From NCBI RefSeq assembly GCF_005795905.1, contig NZ_VAWE01000001.1, forward strand, positions 496,001 to 560,000: a DNA stretch of 64,000 nt, in the 5' to 3' direction. The position numbers and the translations under genes are program-made. The stretch comes from Streptomyces marianii (GTDB lineage Bacteria; Actinomycetota; Actinomycetes; Streptomycetales; Streptomycetaceae). The notes under the pieces are model-generated. The model saw nothing but the letters and a program-made list of their open reading frames with translations, searched no databases and was not told where the DNA came from. Each line of letters opens with the position of its first letter. Positions within the stretch are counted from its first letter, which is position 1. Shown here piece by piece: positions 25,718 through 34,514 of the stretch.

Positions 25718-26263
25718 CCCGGCCGGTGGGGAGGCGCCGACCGCGGCACTCGGCGGCGGGCCGGACCGCGGGCCGGTGGCCGGGGAGCCGGACCGCGGAG
25801 GAGGTCCGGCGGCGCACGGGACCGCGGGCCCGTGGCCGGGGAGCCGGACCGCGGAGGAGGTCCGGCGGCGCACGGGCGTCATGGACGGTGCGGGGAGGTG
25901 CCCGGGAGGCGTCCGGCCCCTGCGGCTACTCGGCGGCTCGGGGGTACGCCGCGTGCTCGGCGTGCTCGGCGAGCGCCCGGTAGACGCCGGTGACGGACGG
26001 CCCTCGGCTTTGCGCCGGACGCGTCTCATGCCCGACTGTCGGGCGTACCCGATGCGGATGCCCGCGCCCGGAGCGTCCGCGTCGGCCGGGGGCGGGGAAC
26101 CGGGCCGCCACGGCTGCCCCGGCCCACGGGCGGCCGGGGTGGGCACCGGCCGCGCGCCGGACAGAGGTCGAGGTGACGTCGCCCGCCCGGACGTCGCCCG
26201 CCCGGACGCCTCCCTCCGGGTTCCCCGGGGCGGCCGGGTGGGCGCGCGGCGGCCGACTGGACG
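25718..26263. other. Intergenic, GC-extreme, no supported gene
   Basis: About 546 nt between the convergent permease and quinone-reductase-like genes. It contains the 56-bp tandem duplication and a short direct repeat (gtcgcccgcccggac, twice near 26175-26205). Open frames run through it on both strands but none has a ribosome site or protein-like composition. Confidence 0.5.
25765..25876. repeat. Tandem duplication of a 56-bp unit
   Basis: 25765-25820 and 25821-25876 are the same 56-bp sequence with a single mismatch (ggccggtgg versus ggcccgtgg). Each unit contains a hairpin-forming core (ccggaccgcgga...ggtccgg). It lies 48 nt after the permease stop, so it may act as a doubled terminator. 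Confidence 0.85.
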
Positions 26264-27283
26264 TCAGGGCCTGACGTCCACCAGGACTTTGCCGACCGCG
26301 CGGCTCTCGACCGCTCGGTGCGCGTCGGCCGTGCGGTCGAGGGGAAAGCGGATCAGCGGCAGGCCGTGCTCCTCGCCGACCGGCAGCGCGCCGTCGCGCA
26401 CTGCGGCGGCGACGTCCTGGGCGGCCGCGGCGCGTGGCTCCGGACCGGCCGTGTAGAGGACCAGGAACTGGAAGCGTGTGTTCAGCACCATGTTCTGCAG
26501 CACGTTCAGTTCGACCGGCTTGCCACCGTCGTTGGCGTAGGTCGAGATCGTGCCGCGGGTTCGCAGCACGGCCAGGTCCAGTGCGAGGTTCGCGCCCAGC
26601 GCCACCTCTGCGACGATGTCGACGCCGTCCGGGGCGATCTTGCGGATCTCGGCGGCCGGGTCGCCCTCGCGGTAGTTGATCACGTGGTGGGCTCCGGCGG
26701 CGGTGGCCAGCCGGGCTTTCTCCGGGCTGCTGATCGTGCTGATCACGGTGGCGCCGGCCCATCGGGCGAGCTGGATCACCGCGTGCCCGACCGCTCCGGC
26801 CCCGCCCGCGGCGAGCACCACCTCTCCATCGAGCGCACCGGGCCGCAGCCGACGCGGCCCGTCCTCGGCGACGGTGAGCGCGCGGTGCGCGGTCAACGCG
26901 GGGACTCCGAGTGCGGCGCCGATGTCGAAGCCGGCCTCGTCGGGCAGCGGCACGGCCTGGCCGGCGGGTACGACGGTGAACTCGGCGGCGGTGCCGGTGG
27001 GCCGCCCGGCGGCCGCCATGAACACCCAGACCCGCTGACCGACCCGGCTCCGGTCGACACCCTCACCGACGGCGTCGATCGTGCCGGCGCCGTCGAGGTG
27101 CGGGGTGACCTCGGAGAAGTGCTTGGGGTGGCCGGCGCCGGAGCGCGCCTGCCAGTCGGTCGGGTTGACCCCGGACACGGCGACCCGGACGCGAACCTCG
27201 CCGGGGCCCGGCGACGGCAGGTCACGGTCGACGAACTGGAGAACGTCGGGGGCGCCGTTGTCGCGGTAGATGATGGCCTTCAT
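26264..27283 (-). CDS. NADPH:quinone reductase-type (MDR) oxidoreductase
   Basis: 339 residues of the medium-chain dehydrogenase/reductase superfamily: GroES-like N-terminal domain (MKAIIYRDNGAPDVLQF, VSGVNPTDWQARSG) and a Rossmann domain with VVLAAGGAGAVGHAVIQLARWAGA (about 150-172) and KARLATAAGAHHVINY. No structural or catalytic zinc Cys set is visible, so it belongs to the zinc-free quinone oxidoreductase branch using NADPH. ATG start with AAGGA upstream. It lies 106 nt downstream of the aldo/keto reductase gene on the same strand and is probably part of the TetR-controlled operon, perhaps detoxifying quinones or enals. Confidence 0.9.
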   Translation of the reverse strand: MKAIIYRDNGAPDVLQFVDRDLPSPGPGEVRVRVAVSGVNPTDWQARSGAGHPKHFSEVTPHLDGAGTIDAVGEGVDRSRVGQRVWVFMAAAGRPTGTAAEFTVVPAGQAVPLPDEAGFDIGAALGVPALTAHRALTVAEDGPRRLRPGALDGEVVLAAGGAGAVGHAVIQLARWAGATVISTISSPEKARLATAAGAHHVINYREGDPAAEIRKIAPDGVDIVAEVALGANLALDLAVLRTRGTISTYANDGGKPVELNVLQNMVLNTRFQFLVLYTAGPEPRAAAAQDVAAAVRDGALPVGEEHGLPLIRFPLDRTADAHRAVESRAVGKVLVDVRP

Positions 27284-27389
27284 GATCCGTCCTTGGAGCC
27301 TGGTAGAGCGGGCTTTCCGGCGTGACCTGGCGGTTCGTCAGGGTGTCCGGCGTGGGGCGTGGTCGCGGCCCGGGCCGCGTTTGTTCCGG

Positions 27390-28283
27390 TCAGCCGATGG
27401 GGACTTCGTTGGAGCGGGACTCGATGGCACCGAGGGTGGCGAGGGTCGCGGCGTCGAAGGTGATCTCGCTGACCGCCATGTTGGCCTCCAGGTGGACGGC
27501 GTTGGCGGTGCCGGGGATGAGCAGCACGTTGGGAGCGTGGTGCAGCAGCCATGCGAGGCCGACTTGGGCAGGCGTGACGCCCAGGGACTCGGCCACGGCG
27601 AGCACCGCCGGCTCGTCGGTGACCTGGGGCAGGCCGGGGATGGCTCCGCCGAGCGGGAAGAACGGCACCCAGGCGATGCCCTCCGTCTCACACAGCCGCA
27701 GCACCTCCTCGTCACCGCGGGAGACGAGTCCATACGCGTTCTGCACGCAGACGATGCCCGCCGGCAGGGCACGGCGCAGGACGTCGAGGGTGATGCCGCT
27801 CAGACCGATCGCACCGATCTTGCCCTCGTCGCGCAGGGCGGTCATCACCGCGAGCTGGTCGTCGAGGTCGACGACCTGGTCGCCCTCGGGACGCAGCCCG
27901 GGGCCGGAGTCGAGGCGCCGCAGGTTGACGACAGCGAGCCGGTCGAGACCGAGACCGCGCAGGTTGTCCTCGACGCTGGCGCGCAGTTGCTCGGGCCGCT
28001 GCGCCAGACGCAACGGCAGATCCCCGCCCGGGTTGGGGTCGGCGCCGACCTTCGTGACGACCAGGACGCCGTCCTCGGGGTGCAGCACCTCGCGGAGCAC
28101 GTCGTTGGCGAAACCGAAGCCGTAGAACTGGGCGGTGTCCACGTGGTCGACGCCCAGCTCGATCGCGCGGCGCAGCAACGCGACGGCCTCGCCGCGGCGG
28201 TCGTGCAGGCGCTCGAGCTGCAACGCGCCGTAGCCGATGCGGAAGACGGTGCGGGCGGCTAACGAAGCGGTCGCGGTAATCAT
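27390..28283 (-). CDS. Aldo/keto reductase
   Basis: 297 residues, one (beta/alpha)8 barrel. The catalytic tetrad positions are visible: Asp and Tyr in VDHVDTAQFYGFG (about 46-58) and the Lys in VVTKVGADPN. The usual His of the tetrad position reads Asn-Leu-Arg (VVNLRRLDSG) rather than HxHxxD. QNAYGLVSR and IPGTANAVHLEANM contribute NADPH binding. Start ATG overlaps the stop of the TetR gene (ATGA), so the two are translationally coupled. Probably reduces small aldehydes or ketones; substrate unknown. Confidence 0.9.
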   Translation of the reverse strand: MITATASLAARTVFRIGYGALQLERLHDRRGEAVALLRRAIELGVDHVDTAQFYGFGFANDVLREVLHPEDGVLVVTKVGADPNPGGDLPLRLAQRPEQLRASVEDNLRGLGLDRLAVVNLRRLDSGPGLRPEGDQVVDLDDQLAVMTALRDEGKIGAIGLSGITLDVLRRALPAGIVCVQNAYGLVSRGDEEVLRLCETEGIAWVPFFPLGGAIPGLPQVTDEPAVLAVAESLGVTPAQVGLAWLLHHAPNVLLIPGTANAVHLEANMAVSEITFDAATLATLGAIESRSNEVPIG

Positions 28284-28837
28284 GACGCTGTCTCCTCGGT
28301 CGGTGTTCGCAAGGCGGTGTACAGCAGTTCGGCCTGGTAGAGCGCCATGACCCGGTGGGCGATCGGGGTGGCGCGCTCCCGGGCTCGGGGCGGCTCGTGG
28401 TGCTCGACCTTGACGAGCCAGGCCGTGACGCAGTCGCGCAGCATCGCGCGCATCCGGTCGGTCATGTCGACGACGATGCCGTGGATGGCCGGGTCGGTGG
28501 TCGCCTCACCCCAGGTCTGCACGCCGACCCGGGCCTCGGCGGGGTCGATGGCGGCGATCAGGCGGGAGAGCAGTTCGTCGGGGCCGGGTGGGGCGTCGGC
28601 CGCGGCGTACTCACCGAGGACGTCGGCGCGCTTGGCGAGTACGTCGCGGGCGGCGGCCCGCACCAGGTCGGCCTTGTTGCGGTAGTGCGCATAGATCGAG
28701 CCGGCCGAGAGGCCGCACTCGGCGGTGATGTCGGCGATCGAGGTCCGCTCCAGCCCGTTGCGGCTGAAACAACGGACAGCGGCCTCGGCGATCTGAGTAC
28801 GCCGGAGTTCCTTGCGCGCGTCGGTGAGCCGAGGCAC
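28280..28837 (-). CDS. TetR-family repressor, probable autoregulator of the AKR/MDR operon
   Basis: GTG 28837 is preferred: GGAGG lies a few nt upstream, while the ATG at 28861 falls in the middle of a near-perfect operator palindrome. The 185-residue protein has the HTH RRTQIAEAAVRCFSRNGLERTSIADITAECGLSAGSIYAHYRNKADLVRAAARDVL in its first ~60 residues and a helical ligand domain. It is first in the operon with the aldo/keto reductase (overlapping stop/start) and likely controls both reductases and itself through the adjacent palindrome. Confidence 0.9.
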   Translation of the reverse strand: MPRLTDARKELRRTQIAEAAVRCFSRNGLERTSIADITAECGLSAGSIYAHYRNKADLVRAAARDVLAKRADVLGEYAAADAPPGPDELLSRLIAAIDPAEARVGVQTWGEATTDPAIHGIVVDMTDRMRAMLRDCVTAWLVKVEHHEPPRARERATPIAHRVMALYQAELLYTALRTPTEETAS

Positions 28838-28846
28838 CGCACCTCC

Positions 28847-28876
28847 CACAAAAAGAATCATGGTTCTTCTTGTGGA
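28847..28876. promoter_or_regulatory. Operator palindrome for the TetR gene
   Basis: CCACAAAAAGAA (28847-28858) pairs with TTCTTCTTGTGG (28865-28876) with one mismatch and a 6-nt centre containing CATG. It is strikingly AT-rich for this genome and lies 10 nt upstream of the TetR GTG, overlapping the promoter region. Size and position fit a TetR dimer pair. Confidence 0.75.
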
Positions 28877-28946
28877 GGACGTTAGCAGAATCGCTGTTCT
28901 GTATGGGGTGGGTGCATCTCGTATGAGCAGACCCGGTCGTGACGGC

Positions 28947-29113
28947 CTAGTGCCGCGTCAGGCAAGGTTTGCCCGTCAAGGAGCGGCGTCCGGTGCGGTA
29001 AATCGCAAGGCGCCGGATCGACCTCGTAGTGGGCCTACTCGGTTGATCCGGCAACGCCGCGAGTCGCCGTGCCGGGCGCCGCGACGGGACGAACGTCGCC
29101 TGATGCGGCACTG
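28947..29113. mobile_element. MITE-like element, copy 1 (short form)
   Basis: About 165 bp beginning CTAG-tgccgcgtc and ending gatgcggcac, i.e. with terminal inverted repeats of about 10 bp. It matches the element at 55098-55489 along its whole length at roughly 90-95% by eye, except that the tandem array is absent here (joined at 'gtgcggtaaatcgcaagg'). The left end has the full CTAG; the right end reads CTGG, so that flank has decayed or recombined. There is no transposase gene inside; mobilisation in trans by an IS with matching ends would be required. Confidence 0.65.
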
Positions 29114-29274
29114 GAAGCCGCTCGTGCGCGGCATCCCGCCCATCTGGCCCCGGCGCCGAAGGCTCGCGAAGCTGCACGCCGACAAGGAACGGCGGCGTCG
29201 ATGCAGAGGCTGTTGAACACCACGAGCACCACGGCCACGACACTGACACTGGCGTTGCTCGTCCTGCCGGGCCG

Positions 29275-29610
29275 GTGGGTGCAACGTCGGTGGTGGGGGT
29301 ACTACTCGGAGCCACAATGGCCATGGGGCGCGCGCTGCGCGTAGGAGGCTCGGCCGCCTTGTACCACTGGAGTATCAGGCTGGTGCTGGTCGCCCAAAAG
29401 CGTACTCCTCTGCGCTTGGTCCGTCTGCTCCACGAAGCGGAGAGCCATGTTCTGGTCTACCGCGTAGGAAGCGGCTTCTCCTTCCCGCACCGACTCCTGC
29501 AGGACCGTCTCGCCCAGCCTGGAGCCGATCTGCTGCTGTTGGAGACGATTGGCGCCCGTGAAGGCCGTGAGCCCGGCATGGCCCGCGCTAGATCAGTCAA
29601 GGGCCGCTGA
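29275..29610 (+). pseudogene. C-terminal fragment of a large NTPase (NACHT-type) protein
   Basis: The peptide around YHWSIRLVLVAQKRTPLRL, then VRLLHEAESHVLVYRVGSGF and FPHRLLQDRLA matches the end of large Streptomyces NACHT/AAA signalling ATPases, where this block follows the membrane helices. The rest of the protein is missing: upstream is the MITE-like element and non-coding sequence. The frame ends 29610. It is a remnant. Confidence 0.5.
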
Positions 29611-29875
29611 GCGTCTTCAGCGCCGGCGAAGCGCGGCGTCCAACCCGTGACCACCCGACACCGGATCGCCCACGGCCCGGACGAGGCGAGTTCGGCGAGG
29701 CGCCCGGCCTGTTCGCTCTTCGGCCCGAGGGCGGTGAGCACCGTCGGCTCGGCGGCCGTCCGCTTCTCCCCGGCCAGCAGCTTGGCAGGGGGTCGCCCCA
29801 GCGGTCGCCGTCCCCAGCGAACACGTCCCGCCGGCGCAAGAAGCGATGCAGGTGCTCCAGGTGTGGCGAACCCAC
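29560..29875 (-). pseudogene. Tn3-family transposase fragment, frameshifted
   Basis: Reading the minus strand from 29875, EHLHRFLRRRDVFAGDGDRWGDP and then, after a one-base shift near 29780, AKLLAGEKRTAAEPTVLTALG and later AGRLAELA. This corresponds to the middle of Tn3-type transposases (RRRDVFA...RWxDPxAxLL...). Only about 100 codons remain, with no catalytic DDE region. It adjoins the NTPase remnant, so the 29-30 kb segment has seen several insertions and deletions. Confidence 0.5.
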
Positions 29876-29984
29876 CGCAGCAGGCCTCTTACTCAGCGCT
29901 GACCAGGCAGAACAGGCACGTCACCGAACCGGAATCAAGATCGCTCCACTACCGCCGGTTCCCGCTCCGACACTCCCCGAGGGC

Positions 29985-30605
29985 CTACTCGAACCGTGCG
30001 GTGTCACCGGCGCCCCGGCGCACGATCTCCGGTTCGCCACCGGAGAAGTCGATGACGGTGGTCGGCTCGGTGCCGCAGTCGCCCGAGTCGAGCACGGCGT
30101 CCACGACGTGGTCGAGCCGTTCCTTGATCTCCCAGCCCTGCGTCATCGGCTCGTCCTCGCCCGGCAGGAGGAGGGTGCTGGACAGCAGGGGCTCGCCGAG
30201 CTCCTCGACGAGCGCCTGCGCGACGACGTGCTCGGGGATGCGGACGCCCACCGTCTTCTTCTTCGGGTGCAGCAGTTGGCGCGGCACCTCCTTGGTCGCC
30301 GGCAGGATGAACGTGTAGCTGCCGGGGGTGGCCGCCTTGACCGCCCGGAAGACGTCCTTGTCGACGTGCACGAACTGGCCGAGCTGGGCGAAGTCCCGGC
30401 ACACGAGGGTGAAGTGGTGGCGGTCGTCGAGGTCGCGGATCGAGCGGATCCGGTTGATGCCCTCCCGGCTGCCGAGGCGGCAGCCCAGGGCGAAACAGGA
30501 GTCCGTCGGGTACACGACGAGGCCGTCGGACCGGATGGTGTCGGCCACGGTGTTGATGGTGCGGCGCTGGGGGTTCTCGGGATGGACGTCGAAGTACTTC
30601 GCCAT
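29985..30605 (-). CDS. YrdC/YciO/Sua5-domain protein (threonylcarbamoyl-AMP synthase-like)
   Basis: 206 residues covering one YrdC domain: KYFDVHPENPQRRTINTV at the N-terminus, the nucleotide-binding GLVVYPTDSCFALGC, SIRDLDDRHHFTLVC, and PGSYTFILPATKEVPRQL with KKKTVGVRIP. The pattern, especially the start and the KKKT motif, is closer to YciO than to canonical Sua5/TsaC, so a role in the t6A pathway is likely but not certain. ATG start; monocistronic. No unusual features. Confidence 0.9.
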   Translation of the reverse strand: MAKYFDVHPENPQRRTINTVADTIRSDGLVVYPTDSCFALGCRLGSREGINRIRSIRDLDDRHHFTLVCRDFAQLGQFVHVDKDVFRAVKAATPGSYTFILPATKEVPRQLLHPKKKTVGVRIPEHVVAQALVEELGEPLLSSTLLLPGEDEPMTQGWEIKERLDHVVDAVLDSGDCGTEPTTVIDFSGGEPEIVRRGAGDTARFE

Positions 30606-30868
30606 CCGGCGAGTGTAGGTGATCAGGGCCGATCCTCCCCGGTCGGGCGGAGAAGTTCGGGAGCGCGGGCGGCCGGCCGCGGGTGGGACGGGGCAGGATT
30701 CCGGAGAATCGCCGGTGCGGGGCGCGTGCGCGGGAGCACGCTGGGCATGCCCGACTGCGGGTGCCCCCCCGGCACGTACGTGCGGAGGGGCAACCGGACG
30801 AGCGGCGACTGACGAGCGATCATGGCGAGTGCACTGATCGCGCCCACCGATGCGGAGGAGTGGAACGG

Positions 30869-32509
30869 ATGCCGAACGAGCGCGCAGGACAGCCGGCGCG
30901 GCCTGAGGACCTCATCGATGTGCCTCGGCTGGTGACGGCGTACTACGCCCTGCACCCCGATCCGGCGGACCCCGCGCAGCGGGTCGCCTTCGGCACCTCG
31001 GGGCACCGCGGGTCCTCGCTCGCCACGGCCTTCAACGAGGACCACATCGCCGCGACCAGCCAGGCGATCTGCGAGTACCGGAGCCGGCAGGGCATCGACG
31101 GGCCGCTGTTCCTCGGTGCCGACACCCATGCACTGTCCGAACCCGCGAAGGTCACGGCGGTCGAGGTGTTCGCGGCCAACGGCGTCACCGTGCTGGTCGA
31201 CGAGGCCGACGGCTACACCCCCACCCCGGCCGTCTCGCACGCCATCCTCGTCCGCAACCGCGGCCGCGCCTCCGGCCTGGCCGACGGCGTGGTGGTCACG
31301 CCGTCGCACAATCCCCCGTCGGACGGGGGCTTCAAGTACAACCCGCCGAACGGCGGCCCCGCCGGTTCCGAGGCGACCGGCTGGATCCAGGACCGCGCCA
31401 ACGAGATCATCACCGGCGGGCTGAAGGACGTACGGCGCGTCCCCTGGGCCCGGGCGCTGGCAGCCGCGACGACCGGACGGTACGACTTCCTGGGTTCCTA
31501 CGTGTCCGACCTGCCGTCCGTGCTCGACCTCGACGCGGTGCGCGCCGCGGGTGTGCGCATCGGGGCCGATCCGCTCGGCGGGGCTTCCGTGGCGTACTGG
31601 GGCCGCATCGCCGAGGAGCACCGCCTCGATCTGACCGTCGTCAACCCGCTCACGGACCCTGCGTGGCGCTTCATGACGCTGGACTGGGACGGCAGGATCC
31701 GCATGGACTGCTCCTCCCCGTACGCGATGGCGTCGTTGATCGAGCAGCGCGACCGGTTCCAGGTCGCCACGGGCAACGACGCCGACTCCGACCGGCACGG
31801 CATCGTCACCCCGGACAGCGGGCTCATGAACCCCAACCACTATCTGTCCACGGCGATCTCGTACCTCTACGGCCACCGCGCCCAGTGGCCGGCCGGAGCG
31901 GCGGTCGGCAAGACGCTGGTGTCGTCGAGCATGATCGACCGGGTGGCGGCCGACCTCGGCCGGGAGCTGCGCGAAGTACCGGTCGGTTTCAAGTGGTTCG
32001 TGGACGGGCTGCTCGACGGCTCACTCGGCTTCGGCGGTGAGGAGTCCGCCGGCGCCTCGTTCCTGCGGCGGGACGGCTCGGTGTGGACGACCGACAAGGA
32101 CGGCATCGTGCTCGCCCTGCTCGCGTCCGAGATCCTGGCCGTGACGGGGGCGTCGCCCAGCCGCCACTACGCCTCGCTCACCGAGCGGTTCGGCGAACCG
32201 GCGTACGCCCGGGTCGACGCTCCCGCGACCCGTGAGGAGAAGGCCGTGCTGAGCCGGCTCTCCCCCGAGCAGGTGACCGCGGACACCCTGGCCGGGGAGC
32301 CGATCACCGCGGTGCTGACCCGTGCGCCGGGCAACGGCGCACCGATCGGCGGCATCAAGGTGACCACCGCCAACGCCTGGTTCGCGGCGCGGCCTTCGGG
32401 CACGGAGGACGTCTACAAGGTGTACGCCGAGTCGTTCCTCGGACCGGACCATCTGACGAGGGTGCAGGACGAGGCCCGGTCCGTGGTGGCCGCGGCTCTG
32501 CGCGGCTGA
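30869..32509 (+). CDS. pgm: Phosphoglucomutase (alpha-D-glucose-phosphate-specific)
   Basis: 546 residues, from ATG 30869 with GGAGGAG 8 nt upstream. The alpha-phosphohexomutase signatures are complete: [10 protein letters not shown] near residue 41, active Ser loop [22 protein letters not shown] (about 147-168), metal-binding [14 protein letters not shown], sugar-binding [12 protein letters not shown] and phosphate-binding [15 protein letters not shown] close to the C-terminus. It interconverts glucose-1- and glucose-6-phosphate, feeding glycogen, trehalose and cell-wall sugar pathways. A hairpin follows the stop. Confidence 0.96.
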   Translation: MPNERAGQPARPEDLIDVPRLVTAYYALHPDPADPAQRVAFGTSGHRGSSLATAFNEDHIAATSQAICEYRSRQGIDGPLFLGADTHALSEPAKVTAVEVFAANGVTVLVDEADGYTPTPAVSHAILVRNRGRASGLADGVVVTPSHNPPSDGGFKYNPPNGGPAGSEATGWIQDRANEIITGGLKDVRRVPWARALAAATTGRYDFLGSYVSDLPSVLDLDAVRAAGVRIGADPLGGASVAYWGRIAEEHRLDLTVVNPLTDPAWRFMTLDWDGRIRMDCSSPYAMASLIEQRDRFQVATGNDADSDRHGIVTPDSGLMNPNHYLSTAISYLYGHRAQWPAGAAVGKTLVSSSMIDRVAADLGRELREVPVGFKWFVDGLLDGSLGFGGEESAGASFLRRDGSVWTTDKDGIVLALLASEILAVTGASPSRHYASLTERFGEPAYARVDAPATREEKAVLSRLSPEQVTADTLAGEPITAVLTRAPGNGAPIGGIKVTTANAWFAARPSGTEDVYKVYAESFLGPDHLTRVQDEARSVVAAALRG

Positions 32510-32520
32510 GCCGGGGCGGG

Positions 32521-32544
32521 CCTCCCCGCCGACCGGCGGGGAGG
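32521..32544. terminator. Bidirectional terminator hairpin
   Basis: A perfect 11-bp stem, CCTCCCCGCCG-ac-CGGCGGGGAGG, sits between the convergent pgm and UBP zinc-finger genes and ends one base before the latter's stop codon. Confidence 0.85.
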
Positions 32545-32545
32545 A

Positions 32546-32908
32546 TCAGTGGAGGTGCCGCTCCCAGTCGGCGGGCACGGCGCCGGCGGGGCCGGGAACC
32601 GGTTGCGCGAGCGGGTGGGCGGTGGGCTCGGCGAGCGGCGGACCGCCCTCGTAGTACTGCTCGGTCCGGACGTTCCAGAACCAGTCCTCGCCCGGCTCGA
32701 AGCTCGTCAGGTACGGGTGTCCCGCGTCGACGGCGTGGCGCGTGCCGTGCTGCGAAGGGGACGAGTCGCAGCACCCGATGTGCCCGCACTCGGCGCACCG
32801 GCGCAGATGCATCCACCAGCCCGGACCGTCCCCGGCGAGGCACTCGGCACAGCCGGTGCCGCTGGGTCGTGCGGTCGGGTCGATCCCCGGAATCCGGTCG
32901 TCCGCCAT
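32546..32908 (-). CDS. UBP-type zinc-finger protein
   Basis: 120 residues from ATG 32908 with GAGGAG 7 nt upstream. The Cys/His set matches a ZnF-UBP domain: CAECLAGDGPGWWMHLRRCAECGHIGCCDSSPSQHGTRH followed by GHPYLTSFEPGEDWFWN. Bacterial members are small stand-alone proteins of unknown role; in eukaryotes the fold reads the free C-terminus of ubiquitin. It is 154 nt downstream of the sensor-kinase gene on the same strand, which may or may not be an operon relation. Confidence 0.9.
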   Translation of the reverse strand: MADDRIPGIDPTARPSGTGCAECLAGDGPGWWMHLRRCAECGHIGCCDSSPSQHGTRHAVDAGHPYLTSFEPGEDWFWNVRTEQYYEGGPPLAEPTAHPLAQPVPGPAGAVPADWERHLH

Positions 32909-33062
32909 GGCGCCGCTCCTCGGTCGTTCCACGGTGTCGCCGGCGCGGTCCGGCGGGCGCGGCCGGCGCTCGTTCCCCCCAGGCTCGCGCCGGGTGGGGG
33001 TGATCGCCAGTCGCGGGAACCAACCGGCGCCCCGATCCCTCCGAGGCGACCGGGCCGGGCTG

Positions 33063-34514
33063 TCAGAGCGGCGGTTCGTCGCCGGAGGGCCGGACGAGGG
33101 GCAGGCAGACCCGGAACCGGGTGTCGCCCGGGTGCGAGGCGACGCGGATGTCACCGCCGTGCTTGTTGACCACGATCCGGTACGAGATGTCGAGTCCGAG
33201 GCCCGTGCCCTCGCCGACCGGTTTCGTCGAGAAGAACGGTTCGAAGATGCGGGGGCGGATCCCGGGATCGATGCCCGTGCCCGTGTCCCGTACCTCGACG
33301 TACGCCTTGCCGTCCTCGTGCCAGGTGGCGAGGGTGAGGGTGCCGTCGCCGTCCATCGCGGAGAGGGCGTTGTCGATGAGGTTCGTCCACACCTGGTTGA
33401 GCTCCGCGCCATACCCGGGGACGAGCGGCATGTCCCCGGCGTACTCCTTCTCCACCCGCACCCCTGCGGGGATCTTCGCCTTGAGCATCACCAGGGTGGC
33501 GTCGAGGAGCTCATGGAGGTCGACGGGCTGCTGGGCGGCGCGGTCGAGTTGGGAGTACTGCCGGGCCGCTTCCACCAGTCCGGAGATGCGGCGGACCGCG
33601 TCCTCGATCTCGCCCATCAGCATCTCGGTGTCGACCGTGTAGTTCAGCCAGGCCACCGCCGACCGGCGGTTCCCGTCGGACAGTTCCGCGGTGGCGTCGG
33701 CGAGCCAGTCGGCGTCGATGCCGCCGGAGACCAGGGTGGGGGCGATGTCCCAGGCGTTCTCCAGCCCTGCCTCCTCCAGCCAGTCGCCCAGTTCGTCCTC
33801 GGCGTCGGCCGCCTCGATCGCCGTGAGCTGGCGGGCGTCCCGGGCACGCCGCACCGCGGCGTCCTGCATCTCCACCAGCTCGTGGAGGCGCTTGCCGTCG
33901 ACGCGGCCGTCGGCGATCAGCGCCAGCTTGTGCCGCATGCGGGTCACCCGGTCACGCAGGGTGTCGGTGGCGCGGACCGCCGCTGCTGCGGGGTTGTTGA
34001 GCTCGTGGGTCAGGCCGGCGGTCAGCGAGCCGAGGGCGAGCAGCCGCTCGCGCTCCCCGACGATGATGTCGCTGGCCCGGAGCCCGAGGAACAGTCCTTC
34101 GAGCAGATGCAGGGCCATGGGGAACCAGGTCCCGACGGCGGCGGCGAACTCGGACGCGGGCAGGACGAACAGCTCCACGTCGGTCACCGCACGCATCGTG
34201 TTCGGGTACACCTGGTCCACGCGGTCGCCGAGGTAGGCCTGAGTGGCCCCGCCGTAGGCGCCGCGCTGCTCGCTGCGGGTGAGTTCGATCTCGTCGCCGT
34301 GGAGCTGACGGCTGATCGCGACGGTGCCGGAGAGCAGCACGAAGAAGCAGGTCGCGCTCTCCCCCTGGGCGTACACGGGTGTTCCCGCCTCGCGCACCTC
34401 CACGCGTCCGCGCTCGGAGAGCCAGGCCAGCTGGTCGTCGTCGAGCGCCTCGAAGAGGAACAGGGTGCGCAGTTCGTCCGGGGTGAGCGCCTCCCGTGGG
34501 ACCGGGGCGGTCAT
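33063..34514 (-). CDS. Sensor histidine kinase with N-terminal cyclic-nucleotide-binding domain
   Basis: 483 residues. Residues ~15-140 form a cNMP-binding beta roll (LFLFEALDDDQLAWLSERG, YAQGESATCFFVLLSGTVAIS) and lack a membrane segment, so the kinase is soluble. The phospho-acceptor region is ALGSLTAGLTHELNNPAAAAVRAT (His about 169). The long helical region to ~330 precedes the GHKL ATPase: NQVWTNLIDNALSAM (N box), VRDTGTGID (G1), FEPFFSTK and GEGTGLGLDIS (G2). Its start overlaps the stop of the upstream receiver-thioredoxin-reductase gene (ATGA), so the kinase and receiver are made together and the receiver is the likely phosphorylation target. Redox or cAMP sensing is inferred. Confidence 0.92.
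   Translation of the reverse strand: MTAPVPREALTPDELRTLFLFEALDDDQLAWLSERGRVEVREAGTPVYAQGESATCFFVLLSGTVAISRQLHGDEIELTRSEQRGAYGGATQAYLGDRVDQVYPNTMRAVTDVELFVLPASEFAAAVGTWFPMALHLLEGLFLGLRASDIIVGERERLLALGSLTAGLTHELNNPAAAAVRATDTLRDRVTRMRHKLALIADGRVDGKRLHELVEMQDAAVRRARDARQLTAIEAADAEDELGDWLEEAGLENAWDIAPTLVSGGIDADWLADATAELSDGNRRSAVAWLNYTVDTEMLMGEIEDAVRRISGLVEAARQYSQLDRAAQQPVDLHELLDATLVMLKAKIPAGVRVEKEYAGDMPLVPGYGAELNQVWTNLIDNALSAMDGDGTLTLATWHEDGKAYVEVRDTGTGIDPGIRPRIFEPFFSTKPVGEGTGLGLDISYRIVVNKHGGDIRVASHPGDTRFRVCLPLVRPSGDEPPL

Noticed and set aside
29069..29344. Open frames just right of the first MITE-like element
   Set aside because: They begin inside the element and carry no recognisable domain before the NTPase remnant.
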